A stretch of 64,000 nt of DNA from Nocardia nova (GTDB taxonomy: Bacteria; Actinomycetota; Actinomycetes; Mycobacteriales; Mycobacteriaceae): positions 1 through 64,000 of the forward strand of contig NZ_PSZE01000034.1 of NCBI RefSeq assembly GCF_002933465.1, written 5' to 3'. Numbering within the stretch: the stretch's first letter is position 1; the number at the start of each line of letters is the position of its first letter. The notes below the pieces were generated by a model. The model did no database searches. It was given only the letters and a program-made list of their open reading frames with translations, and was not told the DNA's origin. Positions 17,270 to 25,204 of this stretch are shown here, one piece after another. A program made the translations under genes and the position numbers.

Positions 17270-17297
17270 CCGGAGCCCGCCCTCGGCGGGGCTCCGG
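17270..17297 (-). terminator. GC-rich hairpin between the KAS and ligase genes
   Basis: A stem of about 12 pairs with one bulged G and a CTC loop (17282-17284) lies just after the KAS stop. On the minus strand it is followed by a short T-rich run. It would end, or reduce, transcription from the KAS gene into the ligase 60 nt downstream. Confidence 0.5.
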
Positions 17298-17307
17298 CGG
17301 GGGCAAC

Positions 17308-18552
17308 TCAGTACCGTCCGAAGGTCAACGACACGTTGTGGCCGCCGAATCCGAAGGAATTGTTGACCGCGTAGTCGATCCGCCCGGGCCGGGCCTGACC
17401 CTTGACGATGTCCAGATCGACATCCGGATCCTGGTTGTCCAGGTTGAGCGTGGGCGGGACGAGGCCGTCGCGAATGGACAGCACCGTGAGCACCGATTCC
17501 AGGGCCCCGACGGCGCCGATGGAATGTCCCAGCGCAGATTTCGGTGCATAGACCGAGGCGTGGCTGCCGACCGCCGCGGCGATGGCACGGGCCTCCGCGG
17601 TATCGCCGATCGGGGTGGCGGTGGCGTGCGCGTTCACATGTCCCACATCGGTTTTCGACAAACCGGCGGTCTGCAGCGCGCGGGTGATGGCCCGCGCCGC
17701 GCCCTTGCCGTCCGGATCCGGCGCCACCAGGTGGAAACCGTCGGAAGTGAGACCGGCGCCGAGCAGCCGGGCGTGCACGACGGCGCCGCGAGCCCGGGCG
17801 TGTTCCTCGGATTCGAGCACCATCATCGCGCCGGCCTCACCGAAGACAAATCCGTCGCGATCGGTGTCGAAGGGACGCGAGGCGCGTTTCGGGTCGTCGT
17901 TGCGCGTACTCATGGCGCGCATCATGGTGAACGCGGCGATCGGCACGGCCTGAATCGACCCCTCCACACCGCCGGCCACGACCACGTCGGCATCGCCCAT
18001 CACGATCATCTTCCACGCGTTGGCGATGGCCTCCGACCCCGAGGAACACGCCGAAACGGGGGTCGCGATACCGGCTTTGGCGCCCAATTCCAGCCCGACC
18101 ACCGCGGCCGCGCCGTTGGGCATGATCATCTGGACCGCGAGCGGGCTGACCCGGCGATATCCGCCGTTGGCCATCTTGTCCTTGACGTCGATGAGCGCCT
18201 CCGCACCACCGAGCCCGGTGCCGATGGAGACGCCGAGCCGCTCCGGATCGACCTCGGGCGCACCGGCGTTGCGCCACACCTCGCGGCCCAGCACCAGCGC
18301 CATCTGCTCGACGTAGGACAGCCGGCGGGTCTCCTCACGGCTCAGAACGGTGGACGGAACGACCTTGAGATGACCGCCGATGCGGACCGGGAGTTCGAAC
18401 TGGTCGATGAAACCGTCGTCGAGTACGTCGATTCCGCTCTCACCGTTCAGCAGTCCCTTCCACGTCGAGTCGACATCACCGGCGATGGACGTGGTCGCGG
18501 CCAAGCTGGTGACGACGACATCGCGGTAGCGCGTACGGCTGGAAACCGTCAT
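17308..18552 (-). CDS. Beta-ketoacyl-ACP synthase, KasA/KasB type
   Basis: 414 residues from the ATG at 18550-18552. It aligns with mycobacterial KasA/KasB throughout: SPLAVQMIMPNGAAAVVGLE, the nucleophilic Cys in SACSSGSEA, HVNAHATATPIGD and SALGHSIGAVGALE with the two catalytic histidines, and the NNSFGFGGHN end. These FAS-II enzymes elongate acyl chains on AcpM toward the meromycolate. Canonical kasA-kasB sit with acpM and accD6; none is here, so this is probably an extra KAS serving a particular chain. It is divergent from the desaturase, with a 217-nt shared promoter region. Confidence 0.9.
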   Translation of the reverse strand: MTVSSRTRYRDVVVTSLAATTSIAGDVDSTWKGLLNGESGIDVLDDGFIDQFELPVRIGGHLKVVPSTVLSREETRRLSYVEQMALVLGREVWRNAGAPEVDPERLGVSIGTGLGGAEALIDVKDKMANGGYRRVSPLAVQMIMPNGAAAVVGLELGAKAGIATPVSACSSGSEAIANAWKMIVMGDADVVVAGGVEGSIQAVPIAAFTMMRAMSTRNDDPKRASRPFDTDRDGFVFGEAGAMMVLESEEHARARGAVVHARLLGAGLTSDGFHLVAPDPDGKGAARAITRALQTAGLSKTDVGHVNAHATATPIGDTAEARAIAAAVGSHASVYAPKSALGHSIGAVGALESVLTVLSIRDGLVPPTLNLDNQDPDVDLDIVKGQARPGRIDYAVNNSFGFGGHNVSLTFGRY

Positions 18553-18769
18553 TCTCGGCTCACTTTCGACAGGCAACACTGCGGAACAGGGGCAACACTG
18601 CGGCGAATACAAGCTGGAGCGACAACGGTGGCGGTGGAGCGGCTACATTAGCGAGGCGAACCCGACCGGCGGAGCCCTGAGTGCCACCCGGCAACCCGGT
18701 CGTGACTGCACTGTACCGGTTTCTTCCCGCAGCGTCGCACGACGATCCACAACGAGGAAGGGCAACACC

Positions 18770-19768
18770 GTGGTCAGGAATCTCACCCAACTCGAGTTGC
18801 TGCTGGAACTAGAGCCCGTGGCGGAGAGCAACGTCCATCGGCATCTGTCGATGGCGAAGACGTGGCATCCGCACGACTACGTCCCGTGGGATGCGGGACG
18901 CAATTTCGCCGCCCTCGGCGGAACCGATTGGGACCCCGCCCAGTCACGGCTGAGCGAGGTGGCCCGCGCCGCGATGGTCACGAATCTTCTCACCGAGGAC
19001 AATCTGCCGTCCTACCATCGTGAGATCGCCGAGAACTTCTCCGCCGACGGCGCCTGGGGGACCTGGGTGGGGCGCTGGACGGCCGAGGAGAACCGGCACG
19101 GCATCGCGATTCGCGACTATCTGGTCGTCACCCGCGCGGTCGATCCCGTGGCGCTGGAACGGGCTCGGATGGTCCACATGACCAACGGCTACGACGCGAT
19201 GAAACTCGTGCGCGAGAGCGGCAAGGCAGCCGTGGTGGACCGGGCCGACACCGGATTCCTACACTCGGTCGCCTATGTGACCTTTCAGGAACTGGCCACC
19301 CGGGTCTCACACCGCAACACCGGGAAGGTCTGTGACGATCCGGTCGCCGACCGCATGCTGGCGCGCATCTCCACGGACGAGAACCTGCATATGATCTTCT
19401 ACCGCAATATGTGCGCGGCGGCTTTGGATCTGGCGCCCGACCAGGCGCTGGAGGCGATTGCCGATATCGTGTGCAATTTCCAGATGCCGGGCGCCGGAAT
19501 GCCGGATTGGCGACGCAACGGCGTGCTGATGGCCAAACATGGAATCTACGATCTGCGTCAGCATCTGGAGGACGTGGTGATGCCGGTGTTGCGCAAGTGG
19601 AATGTGTTCGATCGCAACGACTTCACCGCGCGCGGCGACCGGGCGCGCAATGCCCTCGGCGAATTCCTGGAGAAACTGCGAAACGATTGTGCGCGTTTCG
19701 AAGAACAGCGGGACCGGGCGCTGGCCCGGGAGGCCCGCAAACGGGAGCTGGTGGGCTCCCGGCCGTGA
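18770..19768 (+). CDS. DesA-type acyl-[ACP] desaturase
   Basis: 332 residues; GTG start 7 nt after GAGGAAGGG. It closely follows mycobacterial DesA1: LELEPVAESNVHRHLSMAK, NLLTEDNLPSYHREIAENF, and the two di-iron motifs in TAEENRHGIAIRDYLVVTR and STDENLHMIFYRN (ExxH). The soluble enzyme introduces a cis double bond into carrier-bound fatty acids using oxygen and ferredoxin, a step in mycolic acid synthesis. Head-to-head arrangement with the KAS gene suggests coordinated expression. Confidence 0.9.
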   Translation: MVRNLTQLELLLELEPVAESNVHRHLSMAKTWHPHDYVPWDAGRNFAALGGTDWDPAQSRLSEVARAAMVTNLLTEDNLPSYHREIAENFSADGAWGTWVGRWTAEENRHGIAIRDYLVVTRAVDPVALERARMVHMTNGYDAMKLVRESGKAAVVDRADTGFLHSVAYVTFQELATRVSHRNTGKVCDDPVADRMLARISTDENLHMIFYRNMCAAALDLAPDQALEAIADIVCNFQMPGAGMPDWRRNGVLMAKHGIYDLRQHLEDVVMPVLRKWNVFDRNDFTARGDRARNALGEFLEKLRNDCARFEEQRDRALAREARKRELVGSRP

Positions 19769-19886
19769 GCGGCAGCGGCGCGGCGGTGTAAGCGACTGCA
19801 TCGCCGAGCATTTCGATTGGGTTTCGAAAGCGACAGAGCGGCAGAACACATTGCCAGAAAATAGCCGCGGGTGCACACTGGGAGTT

Positions 19887-20060
19887 ATGACCGCTTCACC
19901 CCGCGCTGCTCACCCCACGGACCGCGAAACCGTGGCGCTGATCGACGCATCCCATCCCGTCGTGCACGTCGAATTCCGGATCGGCGATCCGCACCGGCAA
20001 GCCAAGATGCGCGCGGTCATGGACCGGCTGCGGGTGGGAAACCGGTTCCGGAACCACTGA
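19887..20060 (+). CDS. Small hypothetical protein
   Basis: 57 residues: an N-terminal polar stretch, a beta-like segment HPVVHVEFRIGDPHRQAKM, then RAVMDRLRVGNRFRNH. Codon use looks like that of its neighbours (G/C in third positions). GGAG lies only 2 nt before the ATG, so the start is uncertain. No family recognised. It fills most of the gap between the desaturase and the convergent VIT-family gene. Confidence 0.4.
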   Translation: MTASPRAAHPTDRETVALIDASHPVVHVEFRIGDPHRQAKMRAVMDRLRVGNRFRNH

Positions 20061-20085
20061 TTTCGCCTGCCGTCCCGACCGCACG

Positions 20086-20790
20086 CTAGACCGCGATACC
20101 GACCAGGTGGCCGACCACATAGGTCGTCGCCATCGCCAGCGCACCGCCCGCCAGCACGCGAATCGTCGCGCGCCCCACCGGCGCCTGCCCCAGACGGGCG
20201 CCGACGGCGCCGGTCGCGGCCAGTGCGACCAGAACCGCCGTCGCGGTGACCGGAACCCGGATCGCCGCCGGTACCAGCATTGCCAGCAGCGGCAGCAGGG
20301 CCCCGACGGTGAACGCCGAGGCCGACGACAGCGCGGCATGCCAGGGGTTGGTCAGTTCACTCGGGTCGATTCCCAATTCGGCCTCGGCGTGGGCGGCGAA
20401 CGCATCCTTGGCCGTCAACTCCTCGGCGACCTTCCACGCGGTGGCCGGCGTCAGGCCCTTGCCCTCGTAGATGGCGGCAAGCTCGGAAAGTTCCCCCGCC
20501 GGGTCCTCGGCGAGTTCACGCCGTTCCATGGCCAGCACCGCGCGCTCACTGTCGCGCTGTGTGCTGACCGACACGTACTCGCCCAGTGCCATCGACACCG
20601 CGCCCGCCGCGAGTCCCGCGACGCCCGCGGTGACGATCGCCGACGTCGACGTAGTGGCCGCCGCCACACCCACGACAATCCCTGCGACGGAGACGATTCC
20701 GTCGTTGGCACCCAGCACCCCGGCCCGAAGCCAATTCAGTCGTACCGACAAACCCTGCCCGTGAGTTTCCGGCCGTACCACACTCTCCAT
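20086..20790 (-). CDS. VIT/CCC1-family (DUF125) membrane transporter
   Basis: 234 residues from the ATG at 20788-20790. It has the VIT signature LNWLRAGVLGANDGIVS, the second helix GAVSMALGEYVSVSTQRDSE with the conserved Glu, a charged helical insert (cytoplasmic metal-binding domain, here with EGKGLTPATAWKVAEELT), and three C-terminal membrane segments. VIT/CCC1 proteins move Fe2+ or Mn2+ out of the cytoplasm or into stores. A closely similar second copy lies at 38420-39160. A 17-bp palindrome upstream may control this copy. Confidence 0.88.
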   Translation of the reverse strand: MESVVRPETHGQGLSVRLNWLRAGVLGANDGIVSVAGIVVGVAAATTSTSAIVTAGVAGLAAGAVSMALGEYVSVSTQRDSERAVLAMERRELAEDPAGELSELAAIYEGKGLTPATAWKVAEELTAKDAFAAHAEAELGIDPSELTNPWHAALSSASAFTVGALLPLLAMLVPAAIRVPVTATAVLVALAATGAVGARLGQAPVGRATIRVLAGGALAMATTYVVGHLVGIAV

Positions 20791-20888
20791 TACCGCCGTA
20801 TCCGCTTGCACCAGACAAAAATAACCCGGCCGCCGTTTACTCGCCAGCAAAGAAAGGCTGGCCGAATTTAGGTAAACCATTGCACAGG

Positions 20889-20905
20889 AAGGTATTCCAT
20901 ACCTT
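20889..20905. promoter_or_regulatory. 17-bp palindrome upstream of the VIT gene (AAGGTAT-TCC-ATACCTT)
   Basis: Perfect 7-bp arms with a 3-base centre lie about 100 nt upstream of the VIT start, in the 376-nt gap between it and the gene at 21167. The only other candidate I see in the gap is a TTTAGGTAAACC stretch at 20867-20878, a poor match to the IdeR/DtxR box. Confidence 0.45.
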
Positions 20906-21166
20906 ATTTCGGAAAAGCCGGAACACCCACCGATCATTGCGTCCGATATCGAATCGCGTTCGTCGCCAGGCCTTTCGGCGGCGCCTCCCGGCCGGACGCG
21001 CACGCGCTGCGGCGCTGTCCGATTCGCGTTGATCGCCCGAGGAGCGTGGACCTTCCCGGCTGGGGCGGTGTGGCGCCACCCAGCAGAGGGGATGCCGGAT
21101 TGCGGGGTGATTGCGGCTCGCGGCGCTTACACTTTGCGAGACCAACTGGAAAGGGACTGGCGCAGA

Positions 21167-21544
21167 ATGGACGCGGTCGTCACGGAAGTCGCGGTCGAAG
21201 GTAAGCGGCTCATCGACGAGGTGTGGCTGGGGCGGATCAGTCGCGAGCAGGCGGTACATCGGTTCGTGCAGGTCGGCGACGGGTTGGTCGAGTTCGACAC
21301 GGCCGCCGACATCGTCGACGACGGCCTGGCCTGGCTCGATTCCCATGCCTCCCGGCTACGACTACTGGCCTGGTGCTCCTGGCTGGAACTACCGGTCTTC
21401 GGCGGCCTGGCCGTGCTCGGCGTGCTGACCGAGGACTACCTGTCCACCGGATTCTCGCTGATCCTGCTGGCCGCCCTGCAATTGGTGCACCGGCACATCG
21501 GTCCGCCGCGGCCGCCGATCCGGCGGCGGCAGCGCAGCACCTGA
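21167..21544 (+). CDS. Small membrane protein, function unknown
   Basis: 125 residues from the ATG at 21167, chosen because GGAAAGGGA lies about 10 nt upstream; a longer frame to 21029 lacks one. An acidic N-terminal half (VEGKRLIDEVWLGRISREQA) precedes two hydrophobic segments (WCSWLELPVFGGLAVLGVL and FSLILLAALQLVH) and an Arg/Pro-rich tail. No family recognised. Its last 156 nt overlap the 3' end of the convergent Ada-like gene. Confidence 0.6.
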   Translation: MDAVVTEVAVEGKRLIDEVWLGRISREQAVHRFVQVGDGLVEFDTAADIVDDGLAWLDSHASRLRLLAWCSWLELPVFGGLAVLGVLTEDYLSTGFSLILLAALQLVHRHIGPPRPPIRRRQRST

Positions 21545-21853
21545 GCGCTCGGACTTCCAGCGCCGATACGCCTCCGGCAGACATCGTGCGCACGGCCGGT
21601 ATCCGGCGGCGACGGCGGTGGCCTCGTCGGCGAAGAACACCCGGTATGCGGCGTAGTTGCCGCGGCGCAGCGCGCGCAGTGCCGCCGGACAGTCCAGCCG
21701 CCCGTAGATGCGCTGACGCCGATGCCCGCCGACTGTTCCCGCGGTCGGGCTGCGGTACGGCACGGCATCGGAGCCGAGCAGCATGAAATACCGCGCCGGA
21801 GCACCGTCCTCACCATCCATCGACCTCACCCCATCGATGCCGCCCTCACGCAT
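21389..21853 (-). CDS. Ada-type zinc-binding domain protein lacking the methyl-acceptor cysteine
   Basis: 154 residues starting at the ATG at 21851-21853, overlapping the upstream oxygenase stop by 8 nt. Residues 20-100 match the Ada N-terminal metal-binding domain: IYGRLDCPAAL, then AAGYRPCARCLPEAY with the CxxC pair. In Ada proper the first position is IYCR and that Cys accepts methyl from DNA phosphotriesters; here it is Gly, as in a known group of short Ada-like proteins. Three of the four zinc cysteines remain. The last 50 residues overlap the opposite-strand gene and look less conserved. A DNA-binding accessory role in repair is likely. Confidence 0.7.
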   Translation of the reverse strand: MREGGIDGVRSMDGEDGAPARYFMLLGSDAVPYRSPTAGTVGGHRRQRIYGRLDCPAALRALRRGNYAAYRVFFADEATAVAAGYRPCARCLPEAYRRWKSERSGAALPPPDRRPRRTDVPVHQLQGGQQDQRESGGQVVLGQHAEHGQAAEDR

Positions 21854-22598
21854 CGTGGAAAACCAGGCCGAGGGTATGGCGGTGCCCGCTGCGCACCACG
21901 CTCACGCCGTGGCGCACGGGCGCGGCCGACCAGCCGCGAGTGGACCGCACCGGGCGTTCCCGGGTGGTGAAGACCAGCCCGTGCCCCTGCGGCAGAGTGA
22001 TTGCCGCGCCGCGGGATTGGGCGCGCGGACGCTGTTCGACCATCAGGAATTCGCCGCCGGTGTAGTCCGAGCCGGCGGCATCCAGTCCGATCACCACCTG
22101 CAGCGGAAAGATCATATCGCCGAAGAGGTCTCGATGCAGCGCGTTCCAATCGCCCGGGCCGTAGCGCAGCAGAATTTGCGCCGAGCGGTTCTGCCCGGCC
22201 CGGTGGCACTGGGAGATCCAGTCGTCCAGGCCGTCCGGCCACGAACCCGGGCGGCCCAGTCGTTGCGCCCACATCCGCGCGATGGGCAGCAGTTTCGGAT
22301 ACAGCGCGGCGCGCAACTCGGAGACCACCGGAGGCAGATCGTGGGTGAAGTAGCGATATTCGCCGGACCCGAAACGGTGGCGCGACATCTCGATGGTGGA
22401 GCGGAAGCGGTCGTCCTCGGCGTACAGGGCAGCGAGTGAGCGGCATTCACCCGCGCTCAGCAGGCACCCGCTGAGCGCGTACCCGTGCTCGTCGAGGTCG
22501 TCGGCGATCCGCGTCCAGTCCTGCGCATCCACCCGAGCGCCGAACGACGTCGCGGTAAGCCCCGGCACGGTCGCTCCCGGACCGTTGTCACGCGGCAT
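21846..22598 (-). CDS. 2OG-Fe(II) oxygenase of the DUF2086 (Oxygenase-NA) type
   Basis: 250 residues. The jelly-roll core has the iron-binding HxD in NALHRDLFGDMIFPLQVVIG, the distal part GGEFLMVEQRPRAQSRG, and a C-terminal RHGVSVVRSGHRHTLGLVFH that supplies the second His and the 2-oxoglutarate-binding Arg. This C-terminal pattern fits the DUF2086 family, described as acting on damaged DNA. Its start lies inside the ogt stop (11-nt overlap) and its stop inside the Ada-like start, so all three are translated together. The substrate base is unknown. Confidence 0.75.
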   Translation of the reverse strand: MPRDNGPGATVPGLTATSFGARVDAQDWTRIADDLDEHGYALSGCLLSAGECRSLAALYAEDDRFRSTIEMSRHRFGSGEYRYFTHDLPPVVSELRAALYPKLLPIARMWAQRLGRPGSWPDGLDDWISQCHRAGQNRSAQILLRYGPGDWNALHRDLFGDMIFPLQVVIGLDAAGSDYTGGEFLMVEQRPRAQSRGAAITLPQGHGLVFTTRERPVRSTRGWSAAPVRHGVSVVRSGHRHTLGLVFHDA

Positions 22599-23073
22599 GT
22601 TCGAGCTCCAGCAGTTGCCGCTTGCGGTCGATCCCGCCCGCGTAGCCGGTCAGGCGGCCGTTCGCGCCGATCACTCGATGGCACGGTCGCACGATCAGAA
22701 CCGGGTTGGCGCCGATCGCGGCCCCGACAGCCCGCACCGCTGCCCGCGGCGCACCGACCCGGGCGGCGATGTCGCCGTAGGTCACCGTGCGGCCGTACGG
22801 GATGTCGTCGAGCGCCTGCCACACCCGTCGGCGGAATTGGCTGCCCTCGACCGCGTAGTCGAGTTCGAAGCGGGTGCGCTGCCCGGCGAAGTAGCTGTCG
22901 AGCTGATCGACGACAGATTCGAACGGGGCGCGAACCTCGGACCAATCGGCTTGTGCGACAACATCTTTCTCGCCCACGATGGACAGGACGGTGAGGGCGA
23001 CACCACCCGGGCGCACCTCGCCGACGAGCATGAGCTCGCCGAGCGGACTCGCCGTCGTCGTGTAGACCGTCAT
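22588..23073 (-). CDS. ogt: Methylated-DNA-[protein]-cysteine S-methyltransferase
   Basis: 161 residues, typical Ogt length. It carries RVWQALDDIPYGRTVTYGDI, the Arg-finger helix, the active-site motif PCHRVIGANGRLTGYAGG with the acceptor Cys, and a C-terminal KRQLLELE helix. It repairs O6-alkylguanine by suicide transfer to Cys. AAAGGAT precedes the start at 23073. It leads an overlapping three-gene operon with a DNA-repair oxygenase and an Ada-like zinc protein and is divergent from the F420/flavin oxidoreductase gene. Confidence 0.93.
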   Translation of the reverse strand: MTVYTTTASPLGELMLVGEVRPGGVALTVLSIVGEKDVVAQADWSEVRAPFESVVDQLDSYFAGQRTRFELDYAVEGSQFRRRVWQALDDIPYGRTVTYGDIAARVGAPRAAVRAVGAAIGANPVLIVRPCHRVIGANGRLTGYAGGIDRKRQLLELEHAA

Positions 23074-23195
23074 TGCTGATCCTTTCGGTATTCGATCCGT
23101 ACGCTCCCCAATCTGCCGGAGCCCCGGATCGAATACCGGCGGAAATCAGACATCACGTCCAGCCGTGCGGCCGGTGCGCGCGCCGCGGGAATGAA

Positions 23196-23645
23196 ATGAT
23201 TCACGCAGGCGTCGCATCGGATATGCGACTTCCCGATTCCGCGCGCGAATTCGTCGGCGCCGGTGCCAACGCGACCCTGGTCACCCTCAATGCCGACGGC
23301 AGCCCGCAGATCTCCGTCGTCTGGGTGGCGTTGCAGTCCACTCCCGAGGGCGACGAGTTGGTCAGCGCGCATCTCGGCGAATATCTGAAGGTGCGCAACG
23401 TGCGCCGCGATCCGCGGGTGGCGCTGACCATCGTCTCGGATCAGCCGAGCGAGTTCACGCGACCGTATCTGTCGGTCACCGGCACCGCGCGCATCGTCGA
23501 GGGCGGGGCACCCGAACTGCTGAAGGAGCTGGCCGCCGTGCTCGCCGCACCGGGTCTGGACTTCCCTCCTGCCGACGCACCGCCGGGACTGCTGACCCGC
23601 ATTCGGATCGACAAGTTCGGCGGGCTCGGCCCCTGGGCGAGCTGA
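23196..23645 (+). CDS. PPOX-class F420-dependent oxidoreductase
   Basis: 149 residues from the ATG at 23196 (GGGA five bases upstream); the next ATG at 23223 is possible. The split beta-barrel of the pyridoxamine-phosphate-oxidase-like class is recognisable from NATLVTLNADGSPQISVVWV, GDELVSAHLGEYLKVRNVRR, DPRVALTIV and YLSVTGTARIVEGG. Actinobacterial members of this type often use F420H2 to reduce small molecules. No partner gene is adjacent; ogt is divergent with 122 nt between starts. Confidence 0.78.
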   Translation: MIHAGVASDMRLPDSAREFVGAGANATLVTLNADGSPQISVVWVALQSTPEGDELVSAHLGEYLKVRNVRRDPRVALTIVSDQPSEFTRPYLSVTGTARIVEGGAPELLKELAAVLAAPGLDFPPADAPPGLLTRIRIDKFGGLGPWAS

Positions 23646-23662
23646 CCGGACCGGCGCGGCGC

Positions 23663-25135
23663 TCAGGCGTTCGACAGCACCGCGGTGCGCCGGACCGGCT
23701 GCAGGGTCTTGTCCAGATTCGTGCGCATGGTGGTGGCCGAATCCAGCAGGTAGTTCTGGCGCACCTTCCACGGATGCCGATCGCCCTGCCGCGGGAAGTC
23801 GCCGATGGACCGCTGGATATAGCCGGAAGCGAGGTCGAGCAGGGGATGTTCGGTGAGCTCGCCCTGCGGCTGCGGCACCACCGCCTCGTAGCCACGCCGG
23901 TCCATATGGGCGATCACCCTGCACACCAGCCGTGAGGTCAGGTCGGCGCGCAGCGTCCAGGACGCATTCGTGTAGCCGATGCAGACCGCGAAGTTGGGAA
24001 CGCCGGTGAGCATCGTTCCCTGCCAGACGAACCGGTCGGACAGGTTCACCGGCTCACCGTCGACCTCCAGCGTGATACCGCCGAAGGCGAGCAGCTTCAG
24101 ACCGGTCGCCGAGATGACGATGTCGGCGGGCAGCACCCGGCCCGATGTCAGCCGGATTCCCTCGGGCACGAAGGTATCGATGTGATCGGTGACCACCTCG
24201 GCCTTGCCCGTGCGCATCGCCTTGAAGAAGTCGGCGTCCGGCGCCGCGCACAGGCGCTGATCCCACGGGTTGTACTCCGGGGTGAAGTGTTCGGCGACCA
24301 CCTTCTCATCCTTGAGAATGCGAGTGGTCAGCCCGGTGAGCAGCTTGCGCGCCGCCTGCGGACGACGCCGGCAGTATTGATAGAAACCGACGTTGAACAG
24401 GATGTTCTTCGTGCGGATCACCCGGTGCGCCAAGCCCGCCGGTAGCAGTTCCCGAATCTTGTCGGCCTGCTTGTCGCGGCCGGGCACCGCGGAGATCCAG
24501 GTTGGTGAACGCTGCAGCATGGTCACCAGTTCGGCCTGCTCGGCCATCGCCGGAACCAGCGTCACGGCGGTGGCGCCACTGCCGATGACCACGACCTTCT
24601 TGCCGGCGTAATCGAGATCCTCCGGCCAGAACTGCGGATGCACCATGGTGCCGGAAAATGTCTCCACGCCCGGGAATTCGGGCGCATGCCCCTGGTCGTA
24701 GTCGTAGTAGCCGGCGCAGGAGTAGAGGAAGCGGCAGCTCAGCGTGCGCTCCGCAGCGCCCTGCCGCAGGGTCAGCGTCCATCGCGACTCGGCGCTGGAC
24801 CATTGCGCCGCAACGACTTTGGTGCCGTAGTGAATATGCTTGTCGATCCCGTAGCGGCGTGCCGTCTCGGTGATGTAGCGCAGAATCGAGGGACCGTCGG
24901 CGATCGACTTGGCATCGCGCCACGGCTCGAACGGGTAGCCGAGGGTGAACATGTCCGAATCCGAGCGGATGCCAGGGTACCGGAACAGGTCCCAGGTACC
25001 ACCCAGGGTCTCGCGCGCCTCGAGAATCGCATAGGACTTTCCGGGCAATTCCGTCTGCACGCGGTAGCCGGCGCCGATTCCGGACAGACCAGCGCCCACG
25101 ATGACGACGTCGACATACTCACCAACTGCGGTCAT
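23663..25135 (-). CDS. EthA-like Baeyer-Villiger flavin monooxygenase
   Basis: 490 residues, close to EthA (489). It has the FAD site VDVVIVGAGLSGIGAG, GGTWDLFRYPGIRSDSDMFT, the Baeyer-Villiger fingerprint region (FSGTMVHPQFWPEDLDYAGK), the NADPH site VVVIGSGATAVTLVPAMA, and ATGLKLLAFGG. EthA oxidises ketones and activates the thioamide prodrug ethionamide in M. tuberculosis, where it is repressed by a TetR (EthR). Here the divergent neighbour, 69 nt away, is an AraC-type regulator, so its control differs. The natural substrate is unknown. Confidence 0.9.
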   Translation of the reverse strand: MTAVGEYVDVVIVGAGLSGIGAGYRVQTELPGKSYAILEARETLGGTWDLFRYPGIRSDSDMFTLGYPFEPWRDAKSIADGPSILRYITETARRYGIDKHIHYGTKVVAAQWSSAESRWTLTLRQGAAERTLSCRFLYSCAGYYDYDQGHAPEFPGVETFSGTMVHPQFWPEDLDYAGKKVVVIGSGATAVTLVPAMAEQAELVTMLQRSPTWISAVPGRDKQADKIRELLPAGLAHRVIRTKNILFNVGFYQYCRRRPQAARKLLTGLTTRILKDEKVVAEHFTPEYNPWDQRLCAAPDADFFKAMRTGKAEVVTDHIDTFVPEGIRLTSGRVLPADIVISATGLKLLAFGGITLEVDGEPVNLSDRFVWQGTMLTGVPNFAVCIGYTNASWTLRADLTSRLVCRVIAHMDRRGYEAVVPQPQGELTEHPLLDLASGYIQRSIGDFPRQGDRHPWKVRQNYLLDSATTMRTNLDKTLQPVRRTAVLSNA

Positions 25136-25204
25136 GGTTCCAGTCTCCCGGTTCCGCCTCCGGCATTCTTGACTTTGCGCGACAAGTATTTGATTCTGAA
25201 TGAC

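Noticed and set aside
16087..18651. 854-codon plus-strand frame
   Set aside because: Antisense shadow of the acyl-AMP ligase and KAS genes; His/Arg/Gly-rich and without recognisable domains.
20867..20878. IdeR/DtxR iron box upstream of the VIT gene (TTTAGGTAAACC)
   Set aside because: Only a half-site resembles the consensus; the other half does not match.
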